64,000 nt of DNA from an uncultured Gammaproteobacteria bacterium (GTDB taxonomy: Bacteria > Pseudomonadota > Gammaproteobacteria > GCA-002705445 > GCA-002716945). Within the stretch, counting starts at the first letter, position 1; each line of letters begins with the position of its first letter. Where the stretch lies: positions 17,829 through 81,828 of the forward strand of contig CACEHM010000001.1 in assembly GCA_902559355.1 (NCBI GenBank). The letters run 5' to 3'. The translations under genes and the position numbers were made by a program. Positions 1-8,926 of the stretch are shown here, one piece after another. The notes beneath the pieces were generated by a model. It worked only from the letters and a program-made list of their open reading frames with translations. It did no database searches and was not told where the DNA came from.

Positions 1-497
1 ATTGATGATAATAATAGATTGTTTCCTTTTATACTTAAAGTAAGAGAAGCAGCAATAGACCCAATTAATGAGATAGTCAAGGTCCCTAGAAGTAAACTAA
101 CCAATAGGACTATTGAAGCACCCATGTCAGATGTAAGAAGATAGTTAGCAAGAAAACCAATGATAACCAATGGTATAATTGTAAAGAGCCAATAGGATAT
201 AACTTTGGCCAAAACATTAAATTCTAGTACATGAGAATTAATGACGATACCCTCTAATGTTCCATCTTCAAAATCATCCTTAAACAAAGCTTCCATATTT
301 AATAGACTTACTAGTAAACAAGCTAGCCAAATAATTTGAGGTAATACTTTGTCATAACCACCAAGGGTTGTATTTGCAATACTAATTGAAAAGAAGATTA
401 GTATTAGTAAAAGATACACTATAGGCATGAAAACTTTTGTACCAGAGTTTAGAATTACTCTCATATCTTTGAAAATGATTGAAAAGAAAACATTCAT
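1..497 (-). CDS. ccmB: Heme exporter protein B, CcmB (partial, C-terminus outside window)
   Basis: I translated this from the minus strand. It begins ATG at 497 and stays open to the window edge, giving about 165 of the usual 220 or so residues. The product is a hydrophobic inner-membrane protein with several membrane segments. A cytoplasmic stretch containing the residues FKDDFEDGTLEG matches the conserved 'RLFRDDFEDGSLE' region of CcmB. CcmB is the permease partner of CcmA in the cytochrome c maturation machinery (system I), acting in release of the heme-loaded CcmE chaperone. Its ATG shares one base with the ccmA stop (TGATG), so the two are translationally coupled. The truncation is only due to the window boundary. 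Confidence 0.9.
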   Translation of the reverse strand, partial: MNVFFSIIFKDMRVILNSGTKVFMPIVYLLLILIFFSISIANTTLGGYDKVLPQIIWLACLLVSLLNMEALFKDDFEDGTLEGIVINSHVLEFNVLAKVISYWLFTIIPLVIIGFLANYLLTSDMGASIVLLVSLLLGTLTISLIGSIAASLTLSIKGNNLLLSS

Positions 498-1090
498 CAT
501 AGTTCTACATTAGTAAACTTATCTTTTTGGTTATGACTAGTAATAACAACTGTTCCGCCGTCAGCTATATGCTGATCTATTTTTTTTATAAAGGTATCAA
601 TTATGTTTTGATCAAGACCAGTAAATGGTTCATCTAAAACCCAAATTTTATTTTTAACTAGAGACAATTGCACCAGAGTTACAATCTTCTTTTGCCCATG
701 TGATAGATATTTTACTTTAGTTATAAATTTATCTTTTATGTTATATAAATCTAATTCATCAATAATGTACTTTTCTTCTAAGTTCCGCTGATGGAATCCA
801 AGAGTATACTTAATATTATCAGCCACACTTAGTTCATTTTTTAAGCCATATTTATGGCCAATATAAAATAAATCCTCATGGATAGAAGTATTTTCATCAA
901 TGGTTACTTTGCCTGATGATGGACATGTAATTCCAGAAATCAATTTTAGTAATGAAGTTTTTCCAGTTCCGTTTCTTCCAAAAATATTAATTTTTTCTCT
1001 GTAAGATATAGCTAGTGAAAAATCATCTACTATTTTTTTCCCTTGTTTAATTAAGTTAATGTTTTCAAGATTTATAAAAATATTATTCAC
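497..1090 (-). CDS. ccmA: Cytochrome c biogenesis ATP-binding protein CcmA
   Basis: This is a short ABC-type ATPase of 197 residues, the normal CcmA size. A Walker A motif GRNGTGKTS lies at residues 38-46, a variant signature LSHGQ at 129-133, and Walker B (IWVLDEP) around 149-155. CcmA powers the CcmABCD complex that releases heme-loaded CcmE for c-type cytochrome assembly at the inner membrane. The start is a GTG that overlaps the rraA stop as GTGA, and ccmB follows with a one-base overlap, which decides both the start and the operon order. The context with ccmB separates it from generic ABC ATPases. Confidence 0.93.
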   Translation of the reverse strand: MNNIFINLENINLIKQGKKIVDDFSLAISYREKINIFGRNGTGKTSLLKLISGITCPSSGKVTIDENTSIHEDLFYIGHKYGLKNELSVADNIKYTLGFHQRNLEEKYIIDELDLYNIKDKFITKVKYLSHGQKKIVTLVQLSLVKNKIWVLDEPFTGLDQNIIDTFIKKIDQHIADGGTVVITSHNQKDKFTNVEL

Positions 1091-1569
1091 TTTAAGATAA
1101 TCTCTGTTGACGAGATAACAATACCGTCAGGATCAGAGTAAATAAATTGATTTTCCTTGAATGTTACTCCAGCGAAGTTTAGATCTAGATTATATTTTCC
1201 AACATCCTTTTTTTCACTCTTGTTGGGAACTAAGTTAATGGCTTTTATAGATATACCAATGTTGTTAATCTCCAAACTATCTCTTATACAGCCATTTACT
1301 ATAATTCCTGACCAGTTATTCTCTGCTCCGAGTGCAGCTAAATTATCACCTACAAGAGCACATTTTTCTGACCCTTTACCATCAACGACCATTACACAGC
1401 CTGATCCATCTTCTTGTAATAGCTTCTTTACGTATGAGTTATCTTCGATAGCTTCTACAGTTTTAATTCTTCCATAGCAATGTGTATGAGAGCCAAAAGA
1501 CTTGAAGATAGGTTTTGCTACAACCAATTCATAGTCGTCACACAAGTCAGCTGTATTAAATTTGTTCAT
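1087..1569 (-). CDS. rraA: RraA family protein (RNase E inhibitor / aldolase-like)
   Basis: At 160 residues this matches the usual RraA length of about 161. The N-terminus (NTADLCDDY), the central GDNLAALGAENNWSGIIVNG stretch and the following IRD are typical of the family. In E. coli RraA binds RNase E and lowers its activity; related proteins are 4-hydroxy-4-methyl-2-oxoglutarate or oxaloacetate-cleaving aldolases, and the fold alone does not separate these roles. The GxxxA-rich loop and the R-D pair that bind metal and substrate in the aldolases are both visible. It overlaps ampG upstream by 14 bases and ccmA downstream by 4, so it is likely co-transcribed with them. Confidence 0.85.
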   Translation of the reverse strand: MNKFNTADLCDDYELVVAKPIFKSFGSHTHCYGRIKTVEAIEDNSYVKKLLQEDGSGCVMVVDGKGSEKCALVGDNLAALGAENNWSGIIVNGCIRDSLEINNIGISIKAINLVPNKSEKKDVGKYNLDLNFAGVTFKENQFIYSDPDGIVISSTEIILK

Positions 1570-2824
1570 CTTTAATAATAAATTTGATTTTTTTTAATAT
1601 TAACAGAGCAGGTATTGCTATTAAAGAACAAAAAATAAAGTAGATATCCCAATCTAACATTTCAACTAGGAACCCTGAGGTCCCAGATAAGAATGTTCTA
1701 GGTAAAGACATTAATGCTGTCATAAGAGCAAACTGTGTTGCTGTAAATTGCTTTGAAGTCATATTAGCTATAAAGGCTAGGTAAGCAGTATATCCCATTC
1801 CTGCAGCTAAATTTTCAAGTGTTATGACACCAATTAGCATAATTATATTGTCGCCGGTGTAGAATAATACGGCAAAACCTAGTGTAGCGATTAATTGAAA
1901 TACACCAAAATATATTAGGGATTTGTATAAGCCAATTTTTAGTGATAGCACACCGCCTACGAAAGCTCCTATCAATGTAGCGCCTAGACCAAAAAATTTA
2001 ACTACGGTACCAATTTCTGTTTTTGAAAATCCTATCTCGAGATAAAAATTTGTACTTAATGAGTGTGCCATCGTATCGCCTACTTTATACAACAATACGA
2101 ATAATAAAATTAGATATGGAACATACTTTTGAATATCATTTTTTTCAACCTGATAGCGATTAAAGAATTCTTTAAAAGGTTCAATTATAGATTCTTTCAG
2201 TGTGGTTGGCTGAGCTGTAATTTTAGGTTCATTTGCAAAGAATGTTGTTACAACACCTATTAGCATTATCAATGACATCAGCGTATAAACAAATGAGTAA
2301 GAATAAATATCCGCTAGAATAAGCCCTCCCGCGCCGGCAGCTAAAGCCCCGAATCTGTATCCTAAAACATAAGCTGATGCCCCTATGGTCTGTTCCCTTT
2401 CTAGAAGGCTTTCTCTTCTATATGCATCTATAATGATATCTTGAGAAGCTGAAAAGAACGTAACTGATAATGAGAGAACAGCAACATTATAAAGATTAAT
2501 CTCTGGATTTGATTGTCCTAATAAAAATATAGATATTATTAGTAGTACTTGTACGAATAAAAGCCAGCCTCTCCTTCTTCCTAGAGGAGATATTACATAC
2601 CGATCAAAAATTGGTGCCCATAAAAATTTTAAAGAGTAAGGTAAGCCGATCAATGCAAATAATCCAATAGTTGATTTGGATACATTGACGTCCGTAAGCC
2701 ATGCTTGAAGAAGTGTGATAGTTAATAGCAAAGGAAGGCCCGCGACAAAACCCATTATCATTGAGATAATTATTTTTTTGTCTGAATAAGGTTTGAATAT
2801 ATTTTGTATAGAATCAAATATCAT
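1556..2824 (-). CDS. ampG: AmpG-type muropeptide MFS transporter
   Basis: This is a 422-residue major facilitator protein with about 12 hydrophobic segments. The first loop has the features of AmpG: a short glycine-rich first helix (GFVAGLP), the sequence KFLWAPIFDRY near residues 67-77, and a following RRRGW. AmpG imports anhydro-muropeptides from cell-wall turnover across the inner membrane for recycling, and feeds AmpC regulation where that exists. It overlaps the preceding exonuclease gene by 11 bases and the following rraA by 14. Specific substrate is inferred from family similarity; a general sugar-peptide permease is the alternative. Confidence 0.85.
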   Translation of the reverse strand: MIFDSIQNIFKPYSDKKIIISMIMGFVAGLPLLLTITLLQAWLTDVNVSKSTIGLFALIGLPYSLKFLWAPIFDRYVISPLGRRRGWLLFVQVLLIISIFLLGQSNPEINLYNVAVLSLSVTFFSASQDIIIDAYRRESLLEREQTIGASAYVLGYRFGALAAGAGGLILADIYSYSFVYTLMSLIMLIGVVTTFFANEPKITAQPTTLKESIIEPFKEFFNRYQVEKNDIQKYVPYLILLFVLLYKVGDTMAHSLSTNFYLEIGFSKTEIGTVVKFFGLGATLIGAFVGGVLSLKIGLYKSLIYFGVFQLIATLGFAVLFYTGDNIIMLIGVITLENLAAGMGYTAYLAFIANMTSKQFTATQFALMTALMSLPRTFLSGTSGFLVEMLDWDIYFIFCSLIAIPALLILKKIKFIIKDEQI

Positions 2825-3581
2825 AATTAACTATAAGAGGCGCATGATCTGAGAATTTATTTGCTTTATATACTGAAGCACTTTTAATTTTATTACAGAA
2901 GTTATCAGTCACCATTTGGTAGTCAATTCTCCAGCCTACATTATTATTATAAGCATTACCTCTATTTGACCACCATGTATATATATCTGTTTTTTTACAC
3001 TTTTCTCGAAACGCATCCTTTAATCCAATCTTATTAATTAATTTTGTCATCCACTCTCTCTCTTCAAGTAAAAACCCAGAATTCTTCTGGTTAGATCTCC
3101 AATTCTTTATATCATCTTTAGTGTGCGCAATATTGTAATCCCCACATACAATCAATGGCTTCTTATCTTTGATAAGCTTTTTTATAAACTTCTCAAAATG
3201 TCCCATAAACTCATATTTTAGTTTTTGTCTTTCTTCTCCAGATGACCCCGATGGAAAATACACAGATATCAAAGAAAAGTCTTTATATTCAGTGAGAATA
3301 AAGCGGCCCTCAGATTCAAATATCGATTTAGAAAAAGAGGTCTTAATATTAAGAGGCTTGTGCTTTGTATAAATAGCTACTCCGCTATATCCTTTTTTTT
3401 CAGCAACATTAAGATATCTAGAATATCCTTTCAGAGAAAAACAAGAATCCATTATTTGTTCCTCAAGAGCTCGGGTTTCTTGCATGCATATGAAATCCGC
3501 TTTAGTTTTTTTCAGCCAATCAAAGAGCCCTTTTTTTTGACTAGACCTTATTCCACAAACATTTATAGTTATAACTTTCAT
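2814..3581 (-). CDS. xthA: Exodeoxyribonuclease III (AP endonuclease)
   Basis: This 255-residue protein belongs to the endonuclease/exonuclease/phosphatase family. Catalytic motifs are all present: the N-terminal TINVCGIR with the metal-site Asn, QET with the metal-binding Glu near residue 35, GDYNIAH, GWRIDYQ, and the C-terminal SDHAPL with the catalytic Asp-His. It should cleave at abasic sites and degrade 3' ends in base-excision repair. In Pseudomonas the gene beside pyrE is crc, a relative that lost catalysis and acts as a translational regulator with Hfq; here the active-site residues are intact, so a true nuclease is the better call. It diverges from pyrE across 44 bases. Confidence 0.92.
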   Translation of the reverse strand: MKVITINVCGIRSSQKKGLFDWLKKTKADFICMQETRALEEQIMDSCFSLKGYSRYLNVAEKKGYSGVAIYTKHKPLNIKTSFSKSIFESEGRFILTEYKDFSLISVYFPSGSSGEERQKLKYEFMGHFEKFIKKLIKDKKPLIVCGDYNIAHTKDDIKNWRSNQKNSGFLLEEREWMTKLINKIGLKDAFREKCKKTDIYTWWSNRGNAYNNNVGWRIDYQMVTDNFCNKIKSASVYKANKFSDHAPLIVNYDI

Positions 3582-3625
3582 TTTACTTTTATCGTTATGT
3601 TATCATTAATTTATGGCTAGCCACT

Positions 3626-4267
3626 ATGTTTAATAAGAAACGAGATTTCATAGAGTTTACAATTAATAAAAAAATTTTAAGATTTGGAGATTTCACGCTC
3701 AAATCAGGCAGAAAAAGTCCTTATTATTTTAATACTGGTTTATGTCACGATGGCCAGCTATTATCTGACCTCTCCTCATATTATGCTGATTATATAAAAA
3801 ATAATAATCTCAATTATGATTTCATATTTGGACCAGCTTATAAAGGGATCACGCTATGCTCATCAATTTGTCAGAGCTTATATTATAAATATTCAATTAT
3901 TTCACAATATGCATTTAACAGAAAAGAAAAAAAATTGCATGGTGACAAAGGTAACTTCGTTGGCTGCGATATAAAAGGAGAGTCCTTGATAGTAGATGAT
4001 GTAATCTCATCTGGATCATCTATAATCGAATCATACAACCTAATTTTAGAATCTCATGCTACTTGCAAGAATATTCTCGTGGCATTTAACAGAATGGAAA
4101 TAGGCAAAAATTCTATGGCATCAAAAGAACTTAAAGAAAATTATGATATACAAACGCATTATTTAATTAATCTTGATGACATTTATGAATATATAAAATC
4201 AAATTCAAAATATACAAAATATGTTCAAAATATGGATGTTTATATTTCTAAATATAAGGGTATTTAA
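3626..4267 (+). CDS. pyrE: Orotate phosphoribosyltransferase
   Basis: This 213-residue enzyme joins orotate to PRPP to form OMP in pyrimidine synthesis. Evidence is the N-terminal LKSGRKSPYYFN orotate region, FGPAYKGI, the KEKKLHG flexible loop with catalytic lysines, and the PRPP-binding motif LIVDDVISSGSS around residue 120. Length equals the E. coli enzyme. The gene diverges from the exonuclease III gene, as in Pseudomonas and other gammaproteobacteria. Its TAA stop overlaps the stop of the oppositely oriented permease gene in the tetramer TTAA (4264-4267). Confidence 0.95.
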   Translation: MFNKKRDFIEFTINKKILRFGDFTLKSGRKSPYYFNTGLCHDGQLLSDLSSYYADYIKNNNLNYDFIFGPAYKGITLCSSICQSLYYKYSIISQYAFNRKEKKLHGDKGNFVGCDIKGESLIVDDVISSGSSIIESYNLILESHATCKNILVAFNRMEIGKNSMASKELKENYDIQTHYLINLDDIYEYIKSNSKYTKYVQNMDVYISKYKGI

Positions 4268-4992
4268 AATAGAAGTTTATACGCAACTACGATTGTCACG
4301 AATTGATATGCAGCTTTGATAACTTTATTAGATTTACTAATAGCAATCATTGCTCCCACGTAACCTCCAAAAAAAGAGCCAATTATAAGGACCGGCAGGA
4401 TTGTAAAATCTATCGTTGAAATTAGGTACAGGGTCACAGCGCCAATTAAGTTAAAAAACAGACCTACTACTAATAATGTATAACCAATTGCTTCTTTAAA
4501 TGACATTCCATATATTTGGGTCAACATCAAAGTGTACAGTAAACCTGTCCCAGCTGAGAGTGAACCATTTAGAAAACCAATCATGAACAATATAAGATAG
4601 AGCACAGAGGGATGTATGCTATCACTTATGTTTCCAGTACGTTTTATAAATGATAATAGGAATACTATTAGTATTAAAATCCCAAGTAGTTTTCTCGCTA
4701 GACCTTCATCTATAGAGCTTATTGAGTATGCACCAACAATCACTGCTGGCAAACCAATCATGATTCCCTCTAGTAGTACTTTTTTATCAGGAATGTTTTT
4801 TTCAAAAAACTTTAGAGACGCACCTAAACCCAAAAGAACTGTTGAGACTTTATGAGTAGCAAGTGCTACCGGAAATGTTATTTCGAACAATAATAGAATT
4901 GCAGGAAGTTGTATTATACCAGCGCCACCTCCCGAGAAAGCAGAGAATAAATTTGAAATAAAAGATACAAAAAGAAGGAATATGTATTCCAA
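4264..4992 (-). CDS. TauE/SafE family membrane permease
   Basis: This is a 242-residue protein made mostly of hydrophobic segments (about seven or eight). It carries two glycine-rich repeats typical of TauE/SafE/DUF81 permeases, FSAFSGGGAGIIQLP near residue 16 and FLNGSLSAGTG near residue 139. Family members export sulfite, sulfoacetate or other small organosulfur and carboxylate anions across the inner membrane; the substrate here cannot be read from sequence. The start is TTG, three bases after the argB stop, so it looks like the last gene of the argB operon. A second member of the family lies at 58168-58938. Confidence 0.85.
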   Translation of the reverse strand: MEYIFLLFVSFISNLFSAFSGGGAGIIQLPAILLLFEITFPVALATHKVSTVLLGLGASLKFFEKNIPDKKVLLEGIMIGLPAVIVGAYSISSIDEGLARKLLGILILIVFLLSFIKRTGNISDSIHPSVLYLILFMIGFLNGSLSAGTGLLYTLMLTQIYGMSFKEAIGYTLLVVGLFFNLIGAVTLYLISTIDFTILPVLIIGSFFGGYVGAMIAISKSNKVIKAAYQFVTIVVAYKLLF

Positions 4993-4995
4993 ATC

Positions 4996-5892
4996 TTATG
5001 TTCTGCGAATCATTGTTCCAACACCTTCGTCTGTAAAAAGCTCAAGGAGTAATGCGTGTTCAATTGTGCCGTCGATTATCTGTACGTTATGTACACCTGC
5101 AGATACAGCCTCAAGTGCAGACTCAACTTTAGGTAACATTCCTGAAGATATAGTACCTTTTTTTACAAACTGTCTTACCTGTTCAGCATTCATGGATTTA
5201 ATAAGATTGCCATCATCATCAAAGACACCTGCAGTGTTGGTCAACATAACATATTTGCCAGCTTGGAGAATTTTTGCAATTTTGCCAGCAACTATATCGG
5301 CATTAATATTATAGGTTTTGTAATCATCTCCTATACCAATTGGCGCAATGACAGGAATAAACGATGTAGAGTCTAGGAGATTTACTACACTTGGATCAAT
5401 GCTTGCGACCATACCTGTATTCTTGAAATCAAAGTTTTTATTTTTACCTTCAGAAACCATTTTTTTAGCCCTTATTAATCCACCATCTTTGCCAGATAAA
5501 CCTACGGCTCTGCCTCCATGGCTTGTAATCAAATTTACAATCTCTTTATTAATAGATCCGCCAAGAACCATTTCAATAAGGTCTATTGATTTCTCATCTG
5601 TCACTCTCATGCCATCTACAAACTCACTTTTAATTCCCATTTTCTCAAGGTAGCTTGTTATTTGTGGTCCACCACCATGAACAATTACAGGGTGTAGACC
5701 AACTTGTTTTAAAAGAACAATATCACGGGCAAAGCTATTTTTAAGTTTGTCATCAATCATTGCATTACCACCAAATTTAATGACTATTATTTTGTTAGAT
5801 AGTTTTTGTATATAGGGCAATGCTTCTATAAGCACGTCTGCCGTAGAGGGTATATTCGCAGTATCTTTTCTTAGTACAATTTCTTTGTTCAT
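4996..5892 (-). CDS. argB: Acetylglutamate kinase
   Basis: This 298-residue amino-acid kinase phosphorylates N-acetylglutamate in arginine synthesis. Visible motifs are VIKFGGNAM around residue 38, VHGGGPQI near 72, and the C-terminal ATP site MLTNTAGVFD with the later GTISSGMLPKVESAL. The GTISSGMLPK segment and the N-terminal extension are usual for the longer, arginine-sensitive argB type of pseudomonads, so feedback inhibition by arginine is plausible but inferred. The gene lies between algC and the TauE permease on the minus strand, 3 bases from each, matching the Pseudomonas argB-algC-dut-coaBC order. Confidence 0.95.
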   Translation of the reverse strand: MNKEIVLRKDTANIPSTADVLIEALPYIQKLSNKIIVIKFGGNAMIDDKLKNSFARDIVLLKQVGLHPVIVHGGGPQITSYLEKMGIKSEFVDGMRVTDEKSIDLIEMVLGGSINKEIVNLITSHGGRAVGLSGKDGGLIRAKKMVSEGKNKNFDFKNTGMVASIDPSVVNLLDSTSFIPVIAPIGIGDDYKTYNINADIVAGKIAKILQAGKYVMLTNTAGVFDDDGNLIKSMNAEQVRQFVKKGTISSGMLPKVESALEAVSAGVHNVQIIDGTIEHALLLELFTDEGVGTMIRRT

Positions 5893-5895
5893 AAT

Positions 5896-7263
5896 TTAGA
5901 ACGGTAATTCTATCGTATTATCAATTTTAAGAATAGCATTTTTAATTTCATTTTTGATGGTATTAAGGCTACTTTCTGACAATGATTCAAAACGGAGCGT
6001 TATTTTAGGTGATGTATTTGAGGCTCTTATTAAGCCCCAAGAATCTGTATTTGATATTTTAATTCCATCTAAATACGACACTGAGTAGTTATGAAAATCA
6101 CTATTTGCTCTGAAGCTTTCCATAAATTCAAAATGATCATTTCCTGGAAATTCTATATCAATTTCTGATGTCGAGAATGTTTTTGGTAAACTTGATAAAT
6201 GATCAACTAGATTAGGCTCATTTGATAATATTTCTAAGAACCTGAGAAAAACATAAATTCCATCATCAAACCCATACCATTTGTCATTAAAGAATATATG
6301 ACCACTCATTTCTCCGCCTAGTTTTGCAGATTCTTTTTTAATTGTTTGTTTAATGTATGAGTGTCCGGTTCTTGATTCTATAGGTATGCCATTAGAATCT
6401 TCTATTGTTTTTTTTAGATTTTTTGTGCATTTAACATCGTATACAATCTTTGCATTCTGATTATCAGCAAGGATAGATTTTGAGAATAAAATCATAAGTT
6501 GATCAGGCCAAATGATATCTCCATTTTTTTTAATAATTACAAGACGGTCACCGTCACCATCAAATGCAACTCCGTACTCCGCATTTGTCTCGATTATTTT
6601 TTCTTTCAGCATTTCTAGGTTAGATTCTTTTGTGGGATCTGGATCACAATTAGGATAATTACCATCTACAGCGCTATTGATAAATTCCGCATTAATATTA
6701 AATGCTCTGGTTACTTTTTTTATTACACTCCCTGTGATTCCATTCATGCAGTCAATAACAAATTTATCTTCAAGATTAATTGATATATCTTCTTTTATTC
6801 TTTTGATGTATTTATCAGCTATATCACTAGATATGTTTGGCTTATCATTATTACCAACCTCCTCAATTATATTATTGGCTATCCAGTCTCTAAGAGCATA
6901 TATATCTTTGTCAAAAAGTGGATTATCGCCTACAATCATCTTGATTCCATTATAGTCTCTAGGATTATGACTCCCGGTTACCATAAAGCCATTTGGTATA
7001 TTGAGTATTTTAGTTGCAAAATAAAGCATTGGTGTTGGCAGCATTCCACAATCAGTAACTTCAATGCCATGCGAAACAAGACCATCAATTAATGATTTCT
7101 TAATACAAGGCCCACTTAGCCTTCCATCCATTGCTACAACTGCTTTTCGATTGATAGTAATTTTATCAGCTAAGGCAGCTCCAATTTTATATGCGGTTTC
7201 TTCATTAAGGTCTGATGGATAAAGACCCCTGATGTCATATGCTCTGAAGATATCTGCGTTCAT
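5896..7263 (-). CDS. algC: Phosphomannomutase / phosphoglucomutase
   Basis: This is a 455-residue alpha-D-phosphohexomutase. The N-terminus FRAYDIRG, the phosphoserine loop TGSHNPRDYNG near residue 100, the metal loop DGDGDRL near 240, the sugar-specificity loop GGEMSGH near 315, and the C-terminal phosphate loop RASNTSPKITLR are all present. It interconverts 1- and 6-phosphates of mannose and glucose, feeding nucleotide-sugar and lipopolysaccharide synthesis. Position between dut and argB is the standard gammaproteobacterial arrangement. Length agrees with Pseudomonas AlgC (about 463). Whether glucose or mannose phosphate is preferred cannot be told. Confidence 0.93.
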   Translation of the reverse strand: MNADIFRAYDIRGLYPSDLNEETAYKIGAALADKITINRKAVVAMDGRLSGPCIKKSLIDGLVSHGIEVTDCGMLPTPMLYFATKILNIPNGFMVTGSHNPRDYNGIKMIVGDNPLFDKDIYALRDWIANNIIEEVGNNDKPNISSDIADKYIKRIKEDISINLEDKFVIDCMNGITGSVIKKVTRAFNINAEFINSAVDGNYPNCDPDPTKESNLEMLKEKIIETNAEYGVAFDGDGDRLVIIKKNGDIIWPDQLMILFSKSILADNQNAKIVYDVKCTKNLKKTIEDSNGIPIESRTGHSYIKQTIKKESAKLGGEMSGHIFFNDKWYGFDDGIYVFLRFLEILSNEPNLVDHLSSLPKTFSTSEIDIEFPGNDHFEFMESFRANSDFHNYSVSYLDGIKISNTDSWGLIRASNTSPKITLRFESLSESSLNTIKNEIKNAILKIDNTIELPF

Positions 7264-7266
7264 GTG

Positions 7267-7716
7267 TTATTTTTCCCCTGATGAACCAAAACCTTTCTCA
7301 CCTCTTTTGGAAGTCCTAAACTCTTCGACAACCTCTAGCTTAGGATGTTCAACTTTTATAAATATCATTTGTGCAATTCTATCTAAAGGCTCAATTATGT
7401 AATTCTCTTTACTTCTATTCCAACAAGATATCATGAGTTCACCTTGATAATCTGAATCTATAAGACCAACTAAGTTACCTAAGACTATTCCTTTTTTATG
7501 GCCTAGACCAGACCGCGGTAGCAGTGTTGCGGCATAATCTTTATCTTCAATAAAAATAGATAACCCTGTTGGTATTAAAATTGTTTCCTCAGAGTGCAGT
7601 TTCATCTTTTCATTTATAGCCGCACGGAGGTCCAAGCCCGCCGAACCCTCTGTTGCGTAATCTGGCAATTCTTTAATAATATTATTGACAATCTTTACTT
7701 GAACAATATCAAGCAT
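7267..7716 (-). CDS. dut: Deoxyuridine 5'-triphosphate nucleotidohydrolase (dUTPase)
   Basis: This 149-residue trimeric dUTPase hydrolyses dUTP to dUMP and pyrophosphate, keeping uracil out of DNA and supplying thymidylate synthesis. The five family motifs are visible: [17 protein letters not shown], the uracil-binding [19 protein letters not shown], and the C-terminal [10 protein letters not shown] arm that closes over the nucleotide. The start ATG overlaps the coaBC end by 8 bases, and algC follows 3 bases after its stop. Confidence 0.95.
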   Translation of the reverse strand: MLDIVQVKIVNNIIKELPDYATEGSAGLDLRAAINEKMKLHSEETILIPTGLSIFIEDKDYAATLLPRSGLGHKKGIVLGNLVGLIDSDYQGELMISCWNRSKENYIIEPLDRIAQMIFIKVEHPKLEVVEEFRTSKRGEKGFGSSGEK

Positions 7717-8926
7717 TTTTAATCTTCAACAGATTTTTTTTGTATATAGATACTATTTTATGAATGATAATCTTTGCCAATTCTTTTTTTGAATTACGAG
7801 GTATCGTAGTTGTCTCTGATTCATTTATGATAACTATTTGATTATAATCAGATTCAAAGCCCAATCCTTTTTGGTGATTTGCCTCATTAGCTATTATCAT
7901 ATCAATTTTTTTACTAACAAGCTTTGCTTTTGCATTTTCTTCAATATTTTTCGTTTCTGCAGAAAATCCAACAGCAAACACATTCTTATTTTTTAATTTT
8001 GCTGTTTTTAAGATATCTTCTCCACGCACAAGTTTTATATTAAGATCACCATCAGAACTTTTATGTTTTTCAACTGAGGTATCAGAAGGCTTGTAGTCTG
8101 ATATAGCAGCTGCAGAAATAAAAATATCACAATCAGATACACTATCTAAGACTTCGTCCAGCATTTCTGAAGATGTCTCAACAGCTTTAGTTGGTATTGC
8201 TTCTGGTAATGCAAGTTTCACAGGCCCGGTGATTAATCTAACATCACCACCTAAGTCTCTAGCATATTCTGCAATAGCATAACCCATTTTTCCTGAACTG
8301 TAGTTACTGATGAACCGAACTGGATCTATTGGTTCTCTTGTTGGACCTGCAGTGATTAATATTTTGATACCATCTAAGATACCTTTACCCATTGCTTTAC
8401 TTAAGGTTTCGATAATAAGATCTGGAGATGACATTCTGCCATAACCAACATCCCCGCATGCATGATTGCCATAGTCTGGTCCAATTATCACAAATTTATC
8501 TACGGATATATTTTTTAAGTTATCTTGCACGATAGTGTTATTCCACATATCGGGATTCATTGCAGGAGCTATAAAAATTTTTCTTTTAAACGCAAGACAT
8601 GTCGTAGATAAGAGATCATCACCGAGACCTTTTGTAATCTTATTTAGTGAGTTTGCAGTGCATGGTGCAACAAGAATAATATCTGCCCATTTTGCAACTT
8701 CTAGATGAAGGAATGATTCTTCTGTTTCAGACTCATCTACCAATACTTTATTATTTGATATTGATTCTAAAGTTCTTTCAGTAATAAATGATGTTGAGGC
8801 TCTAGTCATTATAACTTTTACATTAGCACCATTATTTTTTAAACTACTAACAAGCTGAGCTGCCTTATACGCAGCGATACTGCCAGTAATCCCAACTAAT
8901 ATATTTTTATTATTTAGATTTTTCAC
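7709..8926 (-). CDS. coaBC: Bifunctional phosphopantothenoylcysteine decarboxylase/synthetase
   Basis: This 405-residue protein is a fusion of two coenzyme A enzymes. The N-terminal flavoprotein CoaC (about 1-185) begins with the FMN-binding [11 protein letters not shown]; it has the LHLEVAKW segment with the active-site His, PAMNPDMW, and the [10 protein letters not shown] loop with the catalytic Cys. The C-terminal CoaB part opens with [14 protein letters not shown] and SNYSSGKMG, which bind CTP and substrate. It makes 4'-phosphopantetheine precursors from pantothenate in the cytoplasm. The chosen GTG start lies inside the end of bioF (17-base overlap); dut follows. Confidence 0.95.
   Translation of the reverse strand: MKNLNNKNILVGITGSIAAYKAAQLVSSLKNNGANVKVIMTRASTSFITERTLESISNNKVLVDESETEESFLHLEVAKWADIILVAPCTANSLNKITKGLGDDLLSTTCLAFKRKIFIAPAMNPDMWNNTIVQDNLKNISVDKFVIIGPDYGNHACGDVGYGRMSSPDLIIETLSKAMGKGILDGIKILITAGPTREPIDPVRFISNYSSGKMGYAIAEYARDLGGDVRLITGPVKLALPEAIPTKAVETSSEMLDEVLDSVSDCDIFISAAAISDYKPSDTSVEKHKSSDGDLNIKLVRGEDILKTAKLKNKNVFAVGFSAETKNIEENAKAKLVSKKIDMIIANEANHQKGLGFESDYNQIVIINESETTTIPRNSKKELAKIIIHKIVSIYKKNLLKIKNA

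Noticed and set aside
1157..1477. Opposite-strand open frame over rraA (and many similar ones across the window)
   Set aside because: These frames lie fully inside well-identified genes, have no family resemblance and no ribosome site; they are shadows of the true coding strand.
4264..4992. A sulfur-oxidation or sulfonate island implied by two TauE/SafE permeases
   Set aside because: No sulfur-metabolism genes are next to either permease, and the family transports many anions, so the inference is not supported here.
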